From Desulfatirhabdium butyrativorans DSM 18734 (GTDB taxonomy: Bacteria > Desulfobacterota > Desulfobacteria > Desulfobacterales > Desulfatirhabdiaceae), in the NCBI RefSeq assembly GCF_000429925.1, contig NZ_KE386985.1, positions 285,739 through 349,738 of the forward strand: a stretch of 64,000 nt of DNA, written 5' to 3'. Below are positions 1-9,273 of the stretch, piece by piece. Made by a program: the position numbers and the translations under genes. The notes below the pieces were generated by a model. It did no database searches, was not told where the DNA came from, and was given only the letters and a program-made list of their open reading frames with translations. How positions within the stretch are numbered: the stretch's first letter is position 1; every line of letters begins with the position of its first letter.

Positions 1-6
1 CGATGT

Positions 7-34
7 GTAGGGGCGGTTCGCGAACCGCCCCTAC
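7..34. repeat. 28-bp perfect palindrome (REP-like)
   Basis: The two 14-base arms, beginning GTAGGGGCGG and ending CCGCCCCTAC, are perfectly complementary with no loop. Such GTAGGGGC...GCCCCTAC palindromes are common dispersed intergenic elements in bacteria. It lies 118 bp before cas4-cas1; there is no T-run to make it a convincing terminator. Confidence 0.7.
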
Positions 35-151
35 GGAATTGGCGGGATCGCCCACCATGACGGGTTTTCCGGAGCTGTCGTGTTCCGGTCCCATTGAAGC
101 CCGGCCTGGCATATGCCGCTTTTGAAACCTTGAATCGATGGGGGTGCCAAG

Positions 152-1831
152 ATGGAAATCGAGGAAATTCCGCTTATTCCGGTGCGGATGCTGAACGAAT
201 TCGTTTATTGTCCCAGGCTTGCCTATCTGGAATGGGTGCAGGGCGAGTTCCTGCCCAATGCCGATACGGTGGACGGCAAAATCCGGCACAAACGGGTGGA
301 TGCCGGAAACGGCCGCCTGCCCGAGCCGGATGCGGCATCCGATCATATCCATGCCCGCTCCGTTCGCTTGGGTTCGACACAGCTCGGTATCACCGCCGTC
401 ATCGACATCGTGGAGGGTGAAGGCAATGTGGTGACCCCGGTGGACTACAAGCGCGGAAAACGGCCGCATGTCGCAGGCGGGGCGTACGCGCCGGAGCGGG
501 TGCAGCTCTGCGCTCAGGCCCTGCTGTTGCGGGAGCACGGGTTCGAGTGCGAGAAGGGCTTCATCTATTTTTCGGGGTCAAAGGAACGTATACCGATTGA
601 AATGACGGACGAGCTGATCGCGGAAACATCTCAGGCAATCGAGGGCCTGAGCCGCCTGGTGCGCGAAACGGCACAATTGCCCCAGCCGCTTGAAGACAGT
701 CCCAAGTGCCCACGCTGCTCGCTCGCGCCCATTTGCCTCCCCGACGAGACCAGGTTCCTGAACATCTGCAAGGGCGATGTTCGGCCCATCTTCGCCCTCC
801 GGGAAACCGCCTATCCATTTTATGTGCAAAAGGCAGGCGCCTTCGTCAAAAAAGACGGCGGGCAATTCATCGTCGAATACGAGAAGGCGAAAATAGCAGA
901 AGCCAGGATCGGCGAGGTAAGCCAGATCGTTCTGTTCGGGCACGCCATGATGTCCACGCCGGCCATCCACGAGTGTTTCAGACGGGAGATTCCGATTACA
1001 TTCTGCAGTTATGGCGGCTGGTTTCTGGGTCATACGGTCGGGGTCGGAAATCGGAATGCGGAAGTTCGGGAAGCCCAGTACCGAACCAGCTTCGACGCGG
1101 CGAAATGCCTGCAAATCGCGAGGGGTATCGTTGCGGCCAAAATCCTCAATTGCCGGACGCTGCTTCGCAGAAACTGGAAACCCCGTAACGGCGAAGACCC
1201 CAAAATGCCTTCCGGACTGCTGGCCGATATGAAGGCCGATGCCGAAAACGCCAGATCGGCCGATTCCATCGAGTCACTGCTCGGCATTGAAGGGGCTGCG
1301 GCCAATCGCTATTTCCAGCATTTCAATCGCATGTTTCCGGAAAAGGAAGGAGATGTATCCGCCTTTGACTTTTCGGGCAGAAACCGGCGGCCTCCGAAGG
1401 ACCCGGTAAATGCCATGCTGTCCCTGGCGTATGCAATGCTTGGCAGGGAATGGACCATTGCCGTTTCGGCAACAGGGCTCGATCCGTACCGGGGGTTTTA
1501 CCACCGACCCCGTTTTGGAAGACCGGCGCTGGCCCTCGACATGATGGAGCCGTTTCGGCCGCTGGTGGCGGACTCGACCGTCGTTACGGCCGTCAATACC
1601 GGTGTGGTGCGGGAAAACGATTTCATGTCCGCAGCAGGAAGCTGCAACCTGACCGACGAAGGTCGAAAGCGGTTCATCGGGGTGTTCGAAAACCGCTTGG
1701 CCCAGGAAATCACCCATCCTCTTTTCGGCTACCAGATCAGCTACCGGCAGTTGCTGGAAGTGCAGTCCCGGCTGCTCATCCGCTACCTGACCGGCGAAAT
1801 TCCGGATTATCCGCATTTTCTCACCCGATGA
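152..1831 (+). CDS. cas4-cas1: CRISPR-associated Cas4-Cas1 fusion protein
   Basis: This 559-residue protein joins a Cas4 exonuclease to the Cas1 integrase, the enzymes that trim and insert new spacers. Residues 1-200 are Cas4: VRMLNEFVYCPRLAYLEW at the N-terminus, the nuclease motif PVDYKRGKRP near residue 95, and late cysteines (CPRCSLAPIC) that with the early one should bind an Fe-S cluster. The remainder reads as Cas1, with FYHRPRFGRPALALDMMEPFRP and a C-terminal helical region. Fusions of this kind are typical of subtype I-G (formerly I-U) and some type V-B loci. Interference genes would lie to the left of the window. The stop overlaps the cas2 start as ATGA. Confidence 0.93.
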   Translation: MEIEEIPLIPVRMLNEFVYCPRLAYLEWVQGEFLPNADTVDGKIRHKRVDAGNGRLPEPDAASDHIHARSVRLGSTQLGITAVIDIVEGEGNVVTPVDYKRGKRPHVAGGAYAPERVQLCAQALLLREHGFECEKGFIYFSGSKERIPIEMTDELIAETSQAIEGLSRLVRETAQLPQPLEDSPKCPRCSLAPICLPDETRFLNICKGDVRPIFALRETAYPFYVQKAGAFVKKDGGQFIVEYEKAKIAEARIGEVSQIVLFGHAMMSTPAIHECFRREIPITFCSYGGWFLGHTVGVGNRNAEVREAQYRTSFDAAKCLQIARGIVAAKILNCRTLLRRNWKPRNGEDPKMPSGLLADMKADAENARSADSIESLLGIEGAAANRYFQHFNRMFPEKEGDVSAFDFSGRNRRPPKDPVNAMLSLAYAMLGREWTIAVSATGLDPYRGFYHRPRFGRPALALDMMEPFRPLVADSTVVTAVNTGVVRENDFMSAAGSCNLTDEGRKRFIGVFENRLAQEITHPLFGYQISYRQLLEVQSRLLIRYLTGEIPDYPHFLTR

Positions 1832-2121
1832 AAGACGAACACCTGTATATCGTCGCCTATGATATCCGTGACGATCGACGTTGGCGCCGGATCTACAAAA
1901 TCCTGAAAGGCTGCGGGGAGTGGCTCCAGTTGTCGGTTTTTCAGTGCAGCCTGGGCGGGATGGCGCTGCTTCGGCTGGAGGAGCGGCTTCGGGAAGAGAT
2001 GAACCTGAGCGAGGACCATCTGGTGATTCTGGATTTGGGGCCATCGGAAAACATCCGGCCGAAGGTGAGGAGTATCGGAAAGCCCTTCGAAGCGGTCGGA
2101 AAGGGACCGATCATCGTGTGA
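1828..2121 (+). CDS. cas2: CRISPR-associated endoribonuclease Cas2
   Basis: Cas2 is the scaffold of the Cas1-Cas2 spacer integration complex. The 97-residue product starts MKDEHLYIVAYDIRDDRRW, with the conserved aspartate of the YDI motif, followed by the ferredoxin-like fold seen in SVFQCSL. The length is normal for the family. Its ATG overlaps the stop codon of cas4-cas1 (ATGA), so the two are translationally coupled. It is the last cas gene here, and no repeat-spacer array follows it within the window. Confidence 0.95.
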   Translation: MKDEHLYIVAYDIRDDRRWRRIYKILKGCGEWLQLSVFQCSLGGMALLRLEERLREEMNLSEDHLVILDLGPSENIRPKVRSIGKPFEAVGKGPIIV

Positions 2122-2455
2122 GGTTTTCGGGAGTTGCTGAGAACCTTCATTTTTTTGCTCAGTTATCCCGTACACAACCTGCAAGGTAATCTGCTTCATG
2201 AGGACACGTCGCCGCTTCCGGGGTTGCGATGCATTTTCATTGCAAAACAACCCATGGCGGATTGGCAGGGATTGAATCAAGGGCTCTTTTTCTTTTGACA
2301 TCTGCAACCATCCTGATAAATTCGCCATGAAGTGGTTCAAACGGGCGCAACGGCTCATGATGCCCCCTGCCTTGCAGAGTGGCGAATCGATTTGGCGCCA
2401 ATCGACATCTTTGTCCGTTTTTGTCAAATTCAACGGTACAGCTTGCCCAATACCC
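2122..2455. other. Intergenic stretch after cas2, no CRISPR array
   Basis: No repeated unit is visible in these 334 bp. One GGGATTGAATC (about 2268) resembles a CRISPR repeat end but has no second copy. An 8-bp stem with one wobble pair (TTGCGATG...CATTGCAA, about 2223-2244) could be a weak terminator for cas2. Confidence 0.5.
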
Positions 2456-2920
2456 ATGAATGTATCGAATTCCTCGCCCATCACCTATCGCGGCACTGTC
2501 TATCCATGGCAATGCGACCATGTCGGTCACATGAATGTCATGTGGTACATCGGAAAATTCGACGAGGCAACATGGCATTTTCTGCACACGCTCGGCCTTT
2601 CTCCTTCGTACCTTCGGAACAACAGTCGCGGCATGGCGGCCGTCGATCAGCACGTATCCTATTTTCGGGAGTTGCGCGCCGGGGATATTGTCACCGTGCG
2701 TTCGACGATTCTCGAAATAGGGGAAAAAAGCGTACGGTTCGTTCATGAAATGTTCAATGAGGAAACGGGGGATCTGGTCGCAAGAACCGTTCTCAAAGGT
2801 GTCCACATGGATACGGTCGCGAGAAAGTCATGCCCTTTCGAGGACGGCATTCTGGAAAAGGCCAGGTCCATGTTGATCGCAGAACAGATGGCGGCATCGA
2901 TTCCGGAATCATCCGATTAA
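2456..2920 (+). CDS. Acyl-CoA thioesterase, hotdog fold (4HBT family)
   Basis: Probably hydrolyses acyl-CoA thioesters in the cytoplasm; the substrate cannot be told. The 154-residue protein has the 4HBT signature near its N-terminus: WQCDHVGHMNVMWYIGKFDEA, where the aspartate and GHMN stretch match the YbgC/4HBT catalytic motif, followed by the long hotdog helix. I chose the ATG at 2456 (MNVSNSSP), because the upstream in-frame extension from 2327 does not look like the family; no strong ribosome binding site marks either start. It stands alone between the cas genes and an unrelated gene. Confidence 0.8.
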   Translation: MNVSNSSPITYRGTVYPWQCDHVGHMNVMWYIGKFDEATWHFLHTLGLSPSYLRNNSRGMAAVDQHVSYFRELRAGDIVTVRSTILEIGEKSVRFVHEMFNEETGDLVARTVLKGVHMDTVARKSCPFEDGILEKARSMLIAEQMAASIPESSD

Positions 2921-2954
2921 CGCCAACCCGCCTACCCGGAAAGGAAACGCGCTC

Positions 2955-3575
2955 ATGAAACTGAAAACGCTGGTGTATCAGTTCAAACTCACGATTCGGG
3001 AAATCGAACCGCCGATTTGGCGCCGGATTCAGGTCCCTGCGGTGTACAGTTTCTGGGACTTGCATGTCGCCATCCAGGATGCCATCGGATGGCTCGATTA
3101 CCACCTGCATGCCTTCCGTTTTCCCAGGCGCCACCATCCAAAGGATTTCATCGAGATTGGCATTCCGGGTGAAGAATTCGATGATCGGAAGACGCTGCCC
3201 GGGTGGGAGGTTCCGATCAGCGAATATTTCACCGAACCGGGAATTGCCGGGCTTTACGAATACGATTTTGGTGACAGTTGGGAAGTGGATGTGCTGCTGG
3301 AAGGAATTCTGCTGAAAGAAAAAGGCGTGAAATACCCGCGCTGTCTTGCAGGCGAGCGGGCCTGCCCGCCGGAAGACTGCGGCGGTGTGCCCGGCTATTA
3401 TGATTTGCTTGAAACGCTCGCAGATCGGAAACATCCCGAATACAAGGAAACGGCTCAGTGGGCGAAGGGGCAGACGAAATACGGAGGACCCTACAAGCCG
3501 GAAAAATTCGATCTGAAAGAAATTGTTTTCGATAACCCAGGCAAGCGGTGGAAAGAGGCATTTTCCGAAAGATGA
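2955..3575 (+). CDS. Plasmid pRiA4b ORF-3-like family protein
   Basis: The 206-residue protein belongs to the pRiA4b ORF-3 family (PF07929), recognised by the opening YQFKLTIREIEPPIWRRI, the WDLHVAIQDAIGW segment and the later YEYDFGDSWEVDV block. The biochemical function is unknown; members occur as passengers on plasmids and transposons and also in chromosomes. A GGAAAGG ribosome binding site lies before the ATG. No transposase is adjacent, so mobility is not supported here. Confidence 0.85.
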   Translation: MKLKTLVYQFKLTIREIEPPIWRRIQVPAVYSFWDLHVAIQDAIGWLDYHLHAFRFPRRHHPKDFIEIGIPGEEFDDRKTLPGWEVPISEYFTEPGIAGLYEYDFGDSWEVDVLLEGILLKEKGVKYPRCLAGERACPPEDCGGVPGYYDLLETLADRKHPEYKETAQWAKGQTKYGGPYKPEKFDLKEIVFDNPGKRWKEAFSER

Positions 3576-3791
3576 TCCATCCGCAAAAATGATTTGTTGG
3601 TAACATATCGTCATTCCCCCGGAATGGTGGCCGAAGAATTGAGCGACATTCTGGGTTGCGGGGGAAAGTCTGCCATAGAGATTGGCCACCGAAAACGAGG
3701 CGTTTTGCCGCTGGCGCCATTTATTTTCCTTTCCGAATGTGGTACAGAGCCTTCAGTCCCTTTCCGATAACGCCCTTTGCTGGAGGCATGC

Positions 3792-4838
3792 ATGCACAAC
3801 ATTCTGGTGACAGGCGGCTGCGGGTTCATCGGTGCGAACTTCATCCGCTATCTCTTTTCCCGAAACGACTTCACCGGCAGGGTGATCAATGTTGACAGGC
3901 TCACCTATGCCGGAAACCCCGAAAACCTCACGGACATTGCATCGGCATTCCCGGATCGCTACCGTTTCGTCAAGGCCGACATCTGCGACAGGGAAGCCAT
4001 GGAAAAGACATTCGATGCCAACGGTGTCGATACGATCTGCCATTTCGCCGCCGAATCCCATGTCGATCGCTCCATCGTCGGTCCGGACGATTTTGTCCGC
4101 ACCAACATTCTGGGAACCTTCACCCTGCTGGAACTCTGCCGCAAGTTTTCCCGCCAAATCGAGCTCTTTCATCATGTCAGCACGGATGAAGTCTTCGGCT
4201 CCCTGGGGGAAACGGGCCATTTCACCGAGAAAACGCCCTACGACCCGAGCAGCCCCTATTCGGCTTCCAAGGCGGCATCGGATCATCTCGTGATGGCCTA
4301 TGCCCGCACCTACAAAATCCCGGTGACCCTGTCCAACTGCTCCAACAACTACGGCCCCTACCAGTTTCCGGAAAAACTGATCCCGCTCATGATCCTCAAC
4401 GGGCTGGAAGGAAAACCGCTGCCGGTTTACGGCGACGGCCGCAATATCCGGGACTGGCTGTATGTGGAAGACCATTGCGCTGCCGTCTGGCGGATCATGC
4501 AGCAGGGCAGACGGGGCGAGTGCTATTGTATCGGCGGGCGCTCGGAGCGGACGAATCTGCAGGTGGTTCACGACATCTGTAACATTCTGGACGAAGAAGC
4601 GCCTGGGCCAGAGAGCCGGCGCAAGCTGATTTCCTTCGTGAAGGATCGGCCGGGCCACGACCTGCGATACGCCATCGACTGTACGAAACTGGAGACGGAG
4701 CTGGGCTGGAAGCCACAGGAGCATTTCGAAAGCGGTCTTCGCAAAACCGTCCGGTGGTATCTCCGGCATCCGCAGTGGGTCGAACGGGTCCGCTCCGGGG
4801 AATACCAGAAATGGATCGAAACCCATTATGCGGGTTGA
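3792..4838 (+). CDS. rfbB: dTDP-glucose 4,6-dehydratase
   Basis: Converts dTDP-glucose to dTDP-4-keto-6-deoxyglucose, the second step to dTDP-rhamnose and other deoxysugars of surface polysaccharides. The 348-residue protein is an extended SDR enzyme: NAD-binding TGGCGFIGANF at residues 7-17, DRLTYAGNPENL, the active-site region HVSTDEVFGSL, and the catalytic YSASKAASDH. The ATG at 3792 is preceded by GGAGG at 3782-3786; an upstream in-frame start at 3777 would add five residues and has no such site. The usual partners rmlA, rmlC and rmlD are not nearby, so it is an isolated member of the pathway. Confidence 0.93.
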   Translation: MHNILVTGGCGFIGANFIRYLFSRNDFTGRVINVDRLTYAGNPENLTDIASAFPDRYRFVKADICDREAMEKTFDANGVDTICHFAAESHVDRSIVGPDDFVRTNILGTFTLLELCRKFSRQIELFHHVSTDEVFGSLGETGHFTEKTPYDPSSPYSASKAASDHLVMAYARTYKIPVTLSNCSNNYGPYQFPEKLIPLMILNGLEGKPLPVYGDGRNIRDWLYVEDHCAAVWRIMQQGRRGECYCIGGRSERTNLQVVHDICNILDEEAPGPESRRKLISFVKDRPGHDLRYAIDCTKLETELGWKPQEHFESGLRKTVRWYLRHPQWVERVRSGEYQKWIETHYAG

Positions 4839-4921
4839 GCCGGTTTCCCTGAAATCCTTTCTCCTGGATCCTGCCGATGTTGTGTGGCACCAGCGGGCAA
4901 ATCTTTTTACGCCATGTACCG

Positions 4922-5008
4922 TCACAGCCACCGGATGGCGATGATCACCGCCAGAAGGAGCGCCAGGCTTGCCGCAAGCAGGAGCTGATCCGGGCTGAAA
5001 TGCCTCAT
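4922..5008 (-). CDS. 28-residue membrane microprotein coupled to the racemase
   Basis: The reading frame MRHFSPDQLL...IAIRWL encodes a short polar start and one hydrophobic helix rich in Leu, Ala, Ile and Val. Its ATG overlaps the TGA of the upstream racemase gene (ATGA at 5005-5008), the usual arrangement for translational coupling. The function is unknown; it could be a small membrane subunit or simply a fortuitous ORF. It does not resemble a transporter component I recognise. Confidence 0.45.
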   Translation of the reverse strand: MRHFSPDQLLLAASLALLLAVIIAIRWL

Positions 5009-6024
5009 GACATTTCGCTGTCGAGCAAAAATCCATTGGCGAGCGGATCGTCGGGCTGGATGACCCACTGGTTGATGCCCATCACCCAGGCGCTTCCCGT
5101 CACTTCGGGAATGACGGCGGGCAAACAGGCCACCCGGGTCTCCTCGGCAACCCGGGCCCGGAACAGGCTTCCGATGATGCTTTCGTGAACGAAGGATTCG
5201 CCGGTTTTGAGCCGCCCTTTGGCGTGCAGGCAGGCCAGCCGGGCCGAAGTGCCCGTGCCGCAGGGGGACCGGTCGATGCCCGAGTCTCCGAACAGAACGG
5301 CATTCTGGAAATCGGCATCGGGCCTGCTGGCAGGTTGATAGAACTGCACGTGGGTGCAGCCCCGGATGAAGTCCTTTTCCGGATGAACGATGGAAAGCTC
5401 GCGGTTGACCGCCTGGCGGACCTTTCGGCCCAGCTCGATGATGCGGGATGTGATTTCCGGGGAAATGACCAGCCCGACCGCGGCGGCAGGCAGGATGGCA
5501 TAGACGTTGCCGCCGTAGGCCACATCGAGGGTCACCGGGCCGATGCCCTCGACATCGACGGTGGCATCCATCGCCATGACGAAGGAGGGGATGTTGCGGA
5601 AGGTGACGGAGCGGGCATGCCCGTCCGCCACTTCGACCCGGACGCGGGTCAGGCCTGCCGGAGTGTCGAGACAGATGGCAGTGACCGGCTCCGTTACGGG
5701 GACCATGCCGGCTTCGACCAGGGCGGTCGAAACGCCGATGGTGTCATGACCGCACATCGGCAGATACCCGCCCGTTTCGATGAAGATGACCCCGATGTCC
5801 GCCTCGGGATGGGTCGGCTCGGTGAGGACCACACCCGACATGACGGAATGGCCCCGAGGCTCGAACATCAGGGCCGTTCGGATCCAGTCCAGGTGCTCCT
5901 GCATGTACAGCATTTTTTCGGCCATCGTCTTGCCGGGGAGCCGGGGGACGCCGGAGGTGATGGTGCGGGTGGGCTCCCCGCCCGTATGGGTGTCGATGGT
6001 GGTGAACATTTTGGAATAGCGCAT
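5005..6024 (-). CDS. Proline racemase family protein (probable 4-hydroxyproline 2-epimerase)
   Basis: Proline racemase-fold enzymes invert the alpha carbon of proline or hydroxyproline without a cofactor, using two cysteines. Both are present: Cys91 in PMCGHDTIG and Cys255 in DRSPCGTGTSA, so it is an epimerase or racemase and not a trans-3-hydroxyproline dehydratase, which has Thr at one site. The N-terminal DTHTGGEPTR also fits. The 339-residue length is close to that of hydroxyproline epimerases. No hydroxyproline catabolic genes are adjacent, so the exact substrate is open. A coupled microprotein follows it. Confidence 0.85.
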   Translation of the reverse strand: MRYSKMFTTIDTHTGGEPTRTITSGVPRLPGKTMAEKMLYMQEHLDWIRTALMFEPRGHSVMSGVVLTEPTHPEADIGVIFIETGGYLPMCGHDTIGVSTALVEAGMVPVTEPVTAICLDTPAGLTRVRVEVADGHARSVTFRNIPSFVMAMDATVDVEGIGPVTLDVAYGGNVYAILPAAAVGLVISPEITSRIIELGRKVRQAVNRELSIVHPEKDFIRGCTHVQFYQPASRPDADFQNAVLFGDSGIDRSPCGTGTSARLACLHAKGRLKTGESFVHESIIGSLFRARVAEETRVACLPAVIPEVTGSAWVMGINQWVIQPDDPLANGFLLDSEMS

Positions 6025-6045
6025 GGGGTGATCCTTATGATGTGA

Positions 6046-6139
<94 letters not shown>

Positions 6140-6179
6140 TTCTATCATCTTTTCAGGATTTTTTCAAAACAGGGGAAGC

Positions 6180-7904
6180 ATGAACATCCTGATTGCAGAA
6201 GACGACGGGAATCTTCGCGCCATGCTGAGCGAATTTTTTCACGAACGCGGCTATGGGGTGTTTGAGGCCGCAGACGGCCAGAGCGCTTTGGACCTGTTTC
6301 AGGAATATCCCGTTCAGATCGTGCTGCTGGATTGGCGGCTGCCGGTTCTCGGCGGCAAAGAAGTCTGCCTTGCGATCCGATCCAAACCGATGACGCATTA
6401 TGCGTATCTGATCGTCATGACCGGCGATGCGACGGAAGCCCGATCCATCGAGGCCCGGGAATGCGGCGCCGACGATTATCTGGCAAAGCCTTTTGACCTG
6501 GAAGCCCTGATGGTGCGGGTGAAATCCGGTGAACGGATCATTCGCCTGGAAGAGCGGTATATCGAGCTGCAAGACGTATTGATGGAAAGCCGCAACAGCT
6601 TCCGATCCGTTCTGGACGTTCTGTATGAAGAAATTCTTGCCGTAGACCGCAATTTCGAAATCATTCTGGTCAACCAGGCCTATCTGAAGCAAAGAGGTCT
6701 TCGCTTTGTGGAAGTGTTTGGAAAATCCGGACTCAGCGAAGGATTCTGGTTTTTCGACTCGGGCCTCATCGATTTTATCAAGGCCGAAACGATGGCGGCC
6801 TTCGATACGGCAAAATCCGCCCGGTGGGTCCGTTCGGTCGATGTCCGCAAAGCGGGTCATCTTGTTTATGAAATCCAGTTTCTACCCATCCCCAGTGAAC
6901 AGGGCTCCGTTGCCCAGGTGGTGATCGTCCTGCGAAACGTTACGGAAGCGCATCTGCGCAGGGAAAAAATCGTCACGCTCAACCAGCGCCTCCAGCAGAC
7001 CCTCGCAGAGCTCAACACCAAGAACGAAACCCTCGAAAAAACGCTATCCAGCCTCAAAGAAACCCAGGCGCAGATGATCCAGTCCGAAAAAATGGCTTCC
7101 ATCGGGCAACTTGCCGCGGGGATTGCCCATGAAATCAACAATCCGGTCGGTTTTGTCACCAGCAACATGAATACGCTCGGCAATTACGTCGAAGAGCTGA
7201 AAACGATGGTGATGGCCTATCGCAGGGCGCTGCGGGATGCGGCGGACCCCCAATGTCCGGGTGGCCTGTTGGACGGCGTTTTTGCCGGCGATGCCGAACG
7301 GGATGTGGATTTCATTCTCGAAGACCTCCCGCAGCTTGTGCAGGAATCCCGGGAAGGGCTGGAGCGCATTCGAAAAATTGTCCTCGATCTGAAGGATTTC
7401 GCCCATCCCGGCGAAGACACGCTCAAGCTGGTCGATCTCAACCGGAACATCGATTCAACCCTGAACATCGTCTGGAACGAAATCAAATACAAAGCCGTCG
7501 TTCACAAGGATTACGGTGATCTTCCCCAGGTCAACTGCTATTCCCAGCAGATCAATCAGGTGTTCATGAACCTGCTGGTCAATGCGGCCCAGGCCATCGC
7601 CGAAAAAGGGGAAATCCGGATCTGCACCCGGGCTGAAGGAGAGTCTGTCGTCGTCGCCATCTCCGATACCGGATGCGGCATTCCGCCCGAGCAGATCGGC
7701 CGGATTTTCGACCCGTTCTTCACGACAAAACCTGTCGGAAAAGGGACCGGCCTGGGACTCAATGTCGTCTATAACGTTGTGTGCAAGCACGGCGGGAAGA
7801 TCTCCGTAGAAAGCAGCCCGGGCAAAGGAACGACATTCACCGTCCGGCTGCCGGTCAACGGTCCCGAAACCCAAACAGGGGATGCCCATGAGCCTCAAGC
7901 ATGA
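6180..7904 (+). CDS. REC-PAS-histidine kinase hybrid
   Basis: A cytoplasmic signalling protein of 574 residues. Residues 1-120 are a receiver domain with phospho-acceptor Asp51 (VLLDWRLP) and conserved Lys in YLAKPFD. A PAS-like domain follows (about 140-255), then a coiled coil (HLRREKIVTLNQRLQQ) and a histidine kinase core: His317 in AAGIAHEINNPVGF, N box QVFMNLLVNAAQAI, and G boxes DTGCGIPPEQ and GKGTGLGLNVVYNV. With the receiver at the N-terminus and no membrane segment, it probably takes phosphate or signal from another kinase. It overlaps the next gene by about 17 bases, so they are one operon. Confidence 0.92.
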   Translation: MNILIAEDDGNLRAMLSEFFHERGYGVFEAADGQSALDLFQEYPVQIVLLDWRLPVLGGKEVCLAIRSKPMTHYAYLIVMTGDATEARSIEARECGADDYLAKPFDLEALMVRVKSGERIIRLEERYIELQDVLMESRNSFRSVLDVLYEEILAVDRNFEIILVNQAYLKQRGLRFVEVFGKSGLSEGFWFFDSGLIDFIKAETMAAFDTAKSARWVRSVDVRKAGHLVYEIQFLPIPSEQGSVAQVVIVLRNVTEAHLRREKIVTLNQRLQQTLAELNTKNETLEKTLSSLKETQAQMIQSEKMASIGQLAAGIAHEINNPVGFVTSNMNTLGNYVEELKTMVMAYRRALRDAADPQCPGGLLDGVFAGDAERDVDFILEDLPQLVQESREGLERIRKIVLDLKDFAHPGEDTLKLVDLNRNIDSTLNIVWNEIKYKAVVHKDYGDLPQVNCYSQQINQVFMNLLVNAAQAIAEKGEIRICTRAEGESVVVAISDTGCGIPPEQIGRIFDPFFTTKPVGKGTGLGLNVVYNVVCKHGGKISVESSPGKGTTFTVRLPVNGPETQTGDAHEPQA

Positions 7905-9273
7905 CCATGTGCTGCTTTTGGTCGACGACGAGCCGTCGATTCTGCACGCCCTGCAGCGGGTCTTTCGAAAGGAGAGGTTTTCCCTGCTCCTGGCCACAAG
8001 CGGCGAGCAGGCCCTTCGGCTGATCACCGAATCGGAGCGGCCCGTCTCCCTCATCATTTCCGATCAACGCATGCCCCAGATGAGCGGCGCGGAATTTCTG
8101 GAGAAGGCGAAAAATCTGGCTCCGGAGGCCATTCGCTTTCTGTTGACCGGATATTCGGATATCAAGGACGTGATCAGCGCCATCAACAAGGGCGAAATCC
8201 ACCGGTATCTGACCAAGCCATGGGATGACGAGGCCCTGCTGGTCGAGGTGCGTCAGGCCCTCGAAGCATATGAGCTCCAGGATGAAAACCGGCGCCTTGC
8301 CGATATGGTCCGCCAGAAGAACGTCGAGCTGACGACGCTGATGCAGGAGCTGGAGCACAAGGTGGCGGAGCGGACGTACCAGCTTCAGGAAAAGAGCGTC
8401 GCGCTCGAACAGGCCAATGCTTCGCTCGAACGGGGGTTTCTGGATACCTTCCGGCTGATGTTTTCCCTGATCGAAACGATCAACCCCAAGCTGGGCAGCT
8501 ACCTGAGCTTCGTATCCCAGTTGGCCAGGAAACTGGGGGCTGGGCTGGGCATGGATACCATCGAGCTGGAACACCTGGAAATGGCGGGCCTCCTGCATGA
8601 TGCCGGTCTGCTGGGCCTTTCCAGGCAGGCTTTCGAAAAGCCTTACGAAGAGCTCTCCGATGGGGAGAAGGCCCTGTACAGGCAGCATCCGATCATTGGC
8701 CAGATCTGCCTGCAGCCCGTGCCGAGGCTCGATATCGTCGGCATCTATATTCTGTACCATCATGAAAATTACGACGGGAGCGGGTTTCCCGAAAAACTGC
8801 ACGAGGAGGAAATTCCGCTTGGTGCGCGGATTTTGCACATTGCCGCCGATTACGCCATGCTGCTGCGCAATTGGCCGGAGTCGATCGCCGATATCAAGTC
8901 CCGGTACTATGGCATGACTGGCGAGTCGTTTATCAAAGTGCAGTCGGACAAACGGGATGATGTGATCGTAGACCTGACCCAGCGGGTGATGCTCTTCCGG
9001 TCGGGGAAAGCCTACGATCCGCAAATTGTCAAGAAACTGGTCGAAGTGGTCAATGCCGAGCGGCTGAAGAACCAGCAGAAGAAAACGGAAACCATCGTCG
9101 ATATCCGGATCAAATTTCTCAAGGAGGGCATGGTTCTCGGCAAAGACATCCGGACTGCCGACGGCCGTTTGCTGCTGGCCAGAGAGGCCGTGCTGAACAA
9201 AATCCTGATCGGCGCCATTCAGAAATTGCATGGCGACGGGTTCATCGGGGAGACGGTGCCGATACGGATGTAG
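7888..9273 (+). CDS. Response regulator with HD-GYP domain (c-di-GMP phosphodiesterase)
   Basis: RpfG-type protein expected to hydrolyse cyclic di-GMP. Residues 1-125 are a receiver with Asp59 (LIISDQRMPQMSG) and Lys in YLTKPWDD. A coiled coil links it to an HD-GYP domain: LLHDAGLLGL carries the HD pair, and HHENYDGSGFP is the GYP-type motif with Phe in place of Tyr, a variant that may keep activity. About 60 extra C-terminal residues resemble a small output domain. I prefer the ATG at 7888 to the one at 7882 because AGGGG at 7877-7881 is better spaced. It overlaps the preceding kinase gene. Confidence 0.9.
   Translation: MSLKHDHVLLLVDDEPSILHALQRVFRKERFSLLLATSGEQALRLITESERPVSLIISDQRMPQMSGAEFLEKAKNLAPEAIRFLLTGYSDIKDVISAINKGEIHRYLTKPWDDEALLVEVRQALEAYELQDENRRLADMVRQKNVELTTLMQELEHKVAERTYQLQEKSVALEQANASLERGFLDTFRLMFSLIETINPKLGSYLSFVSQLARKLGAGLGMDTIELEHLEMAGLLHDAGLLGLSRQAFEKPYEELSDGEKALYRQHPIIGQICLQPVPRLDIVGIYILYHHENYDGSGFPEKLHEEEIPLGARILHIAADYAMLLRNWPESIADIKSRYYGMTGESFIKVQSDKRDDVIVDLTQRVMLFRSGKAYDPQIVKKLVEVVNAERLKNQQKKTETIVDIRIKFLKEGMVLGKDIRTADGRLLLAREAVLNKILIGAIQKLHGDGFIGETVPIRM

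Noticed and set aside
2268-2280. GGGATTGAATC resembling the end of a CRISPR repeat after cas2
   Set aside because: Only one copy; no periodic repetition within several hundred bases.
2955-3575. pRiA4b ORF-3-like gene as a sign of a transposon
   Set aside because: No transposase, inverted repeats or target duplication around it.
3622-3708. Inverted GGTGGCC...GGCCACC upstream of rfbB
   Set aside because: Seven-base arms about 70 bases apart in GC-rich DNA are expected by chance.
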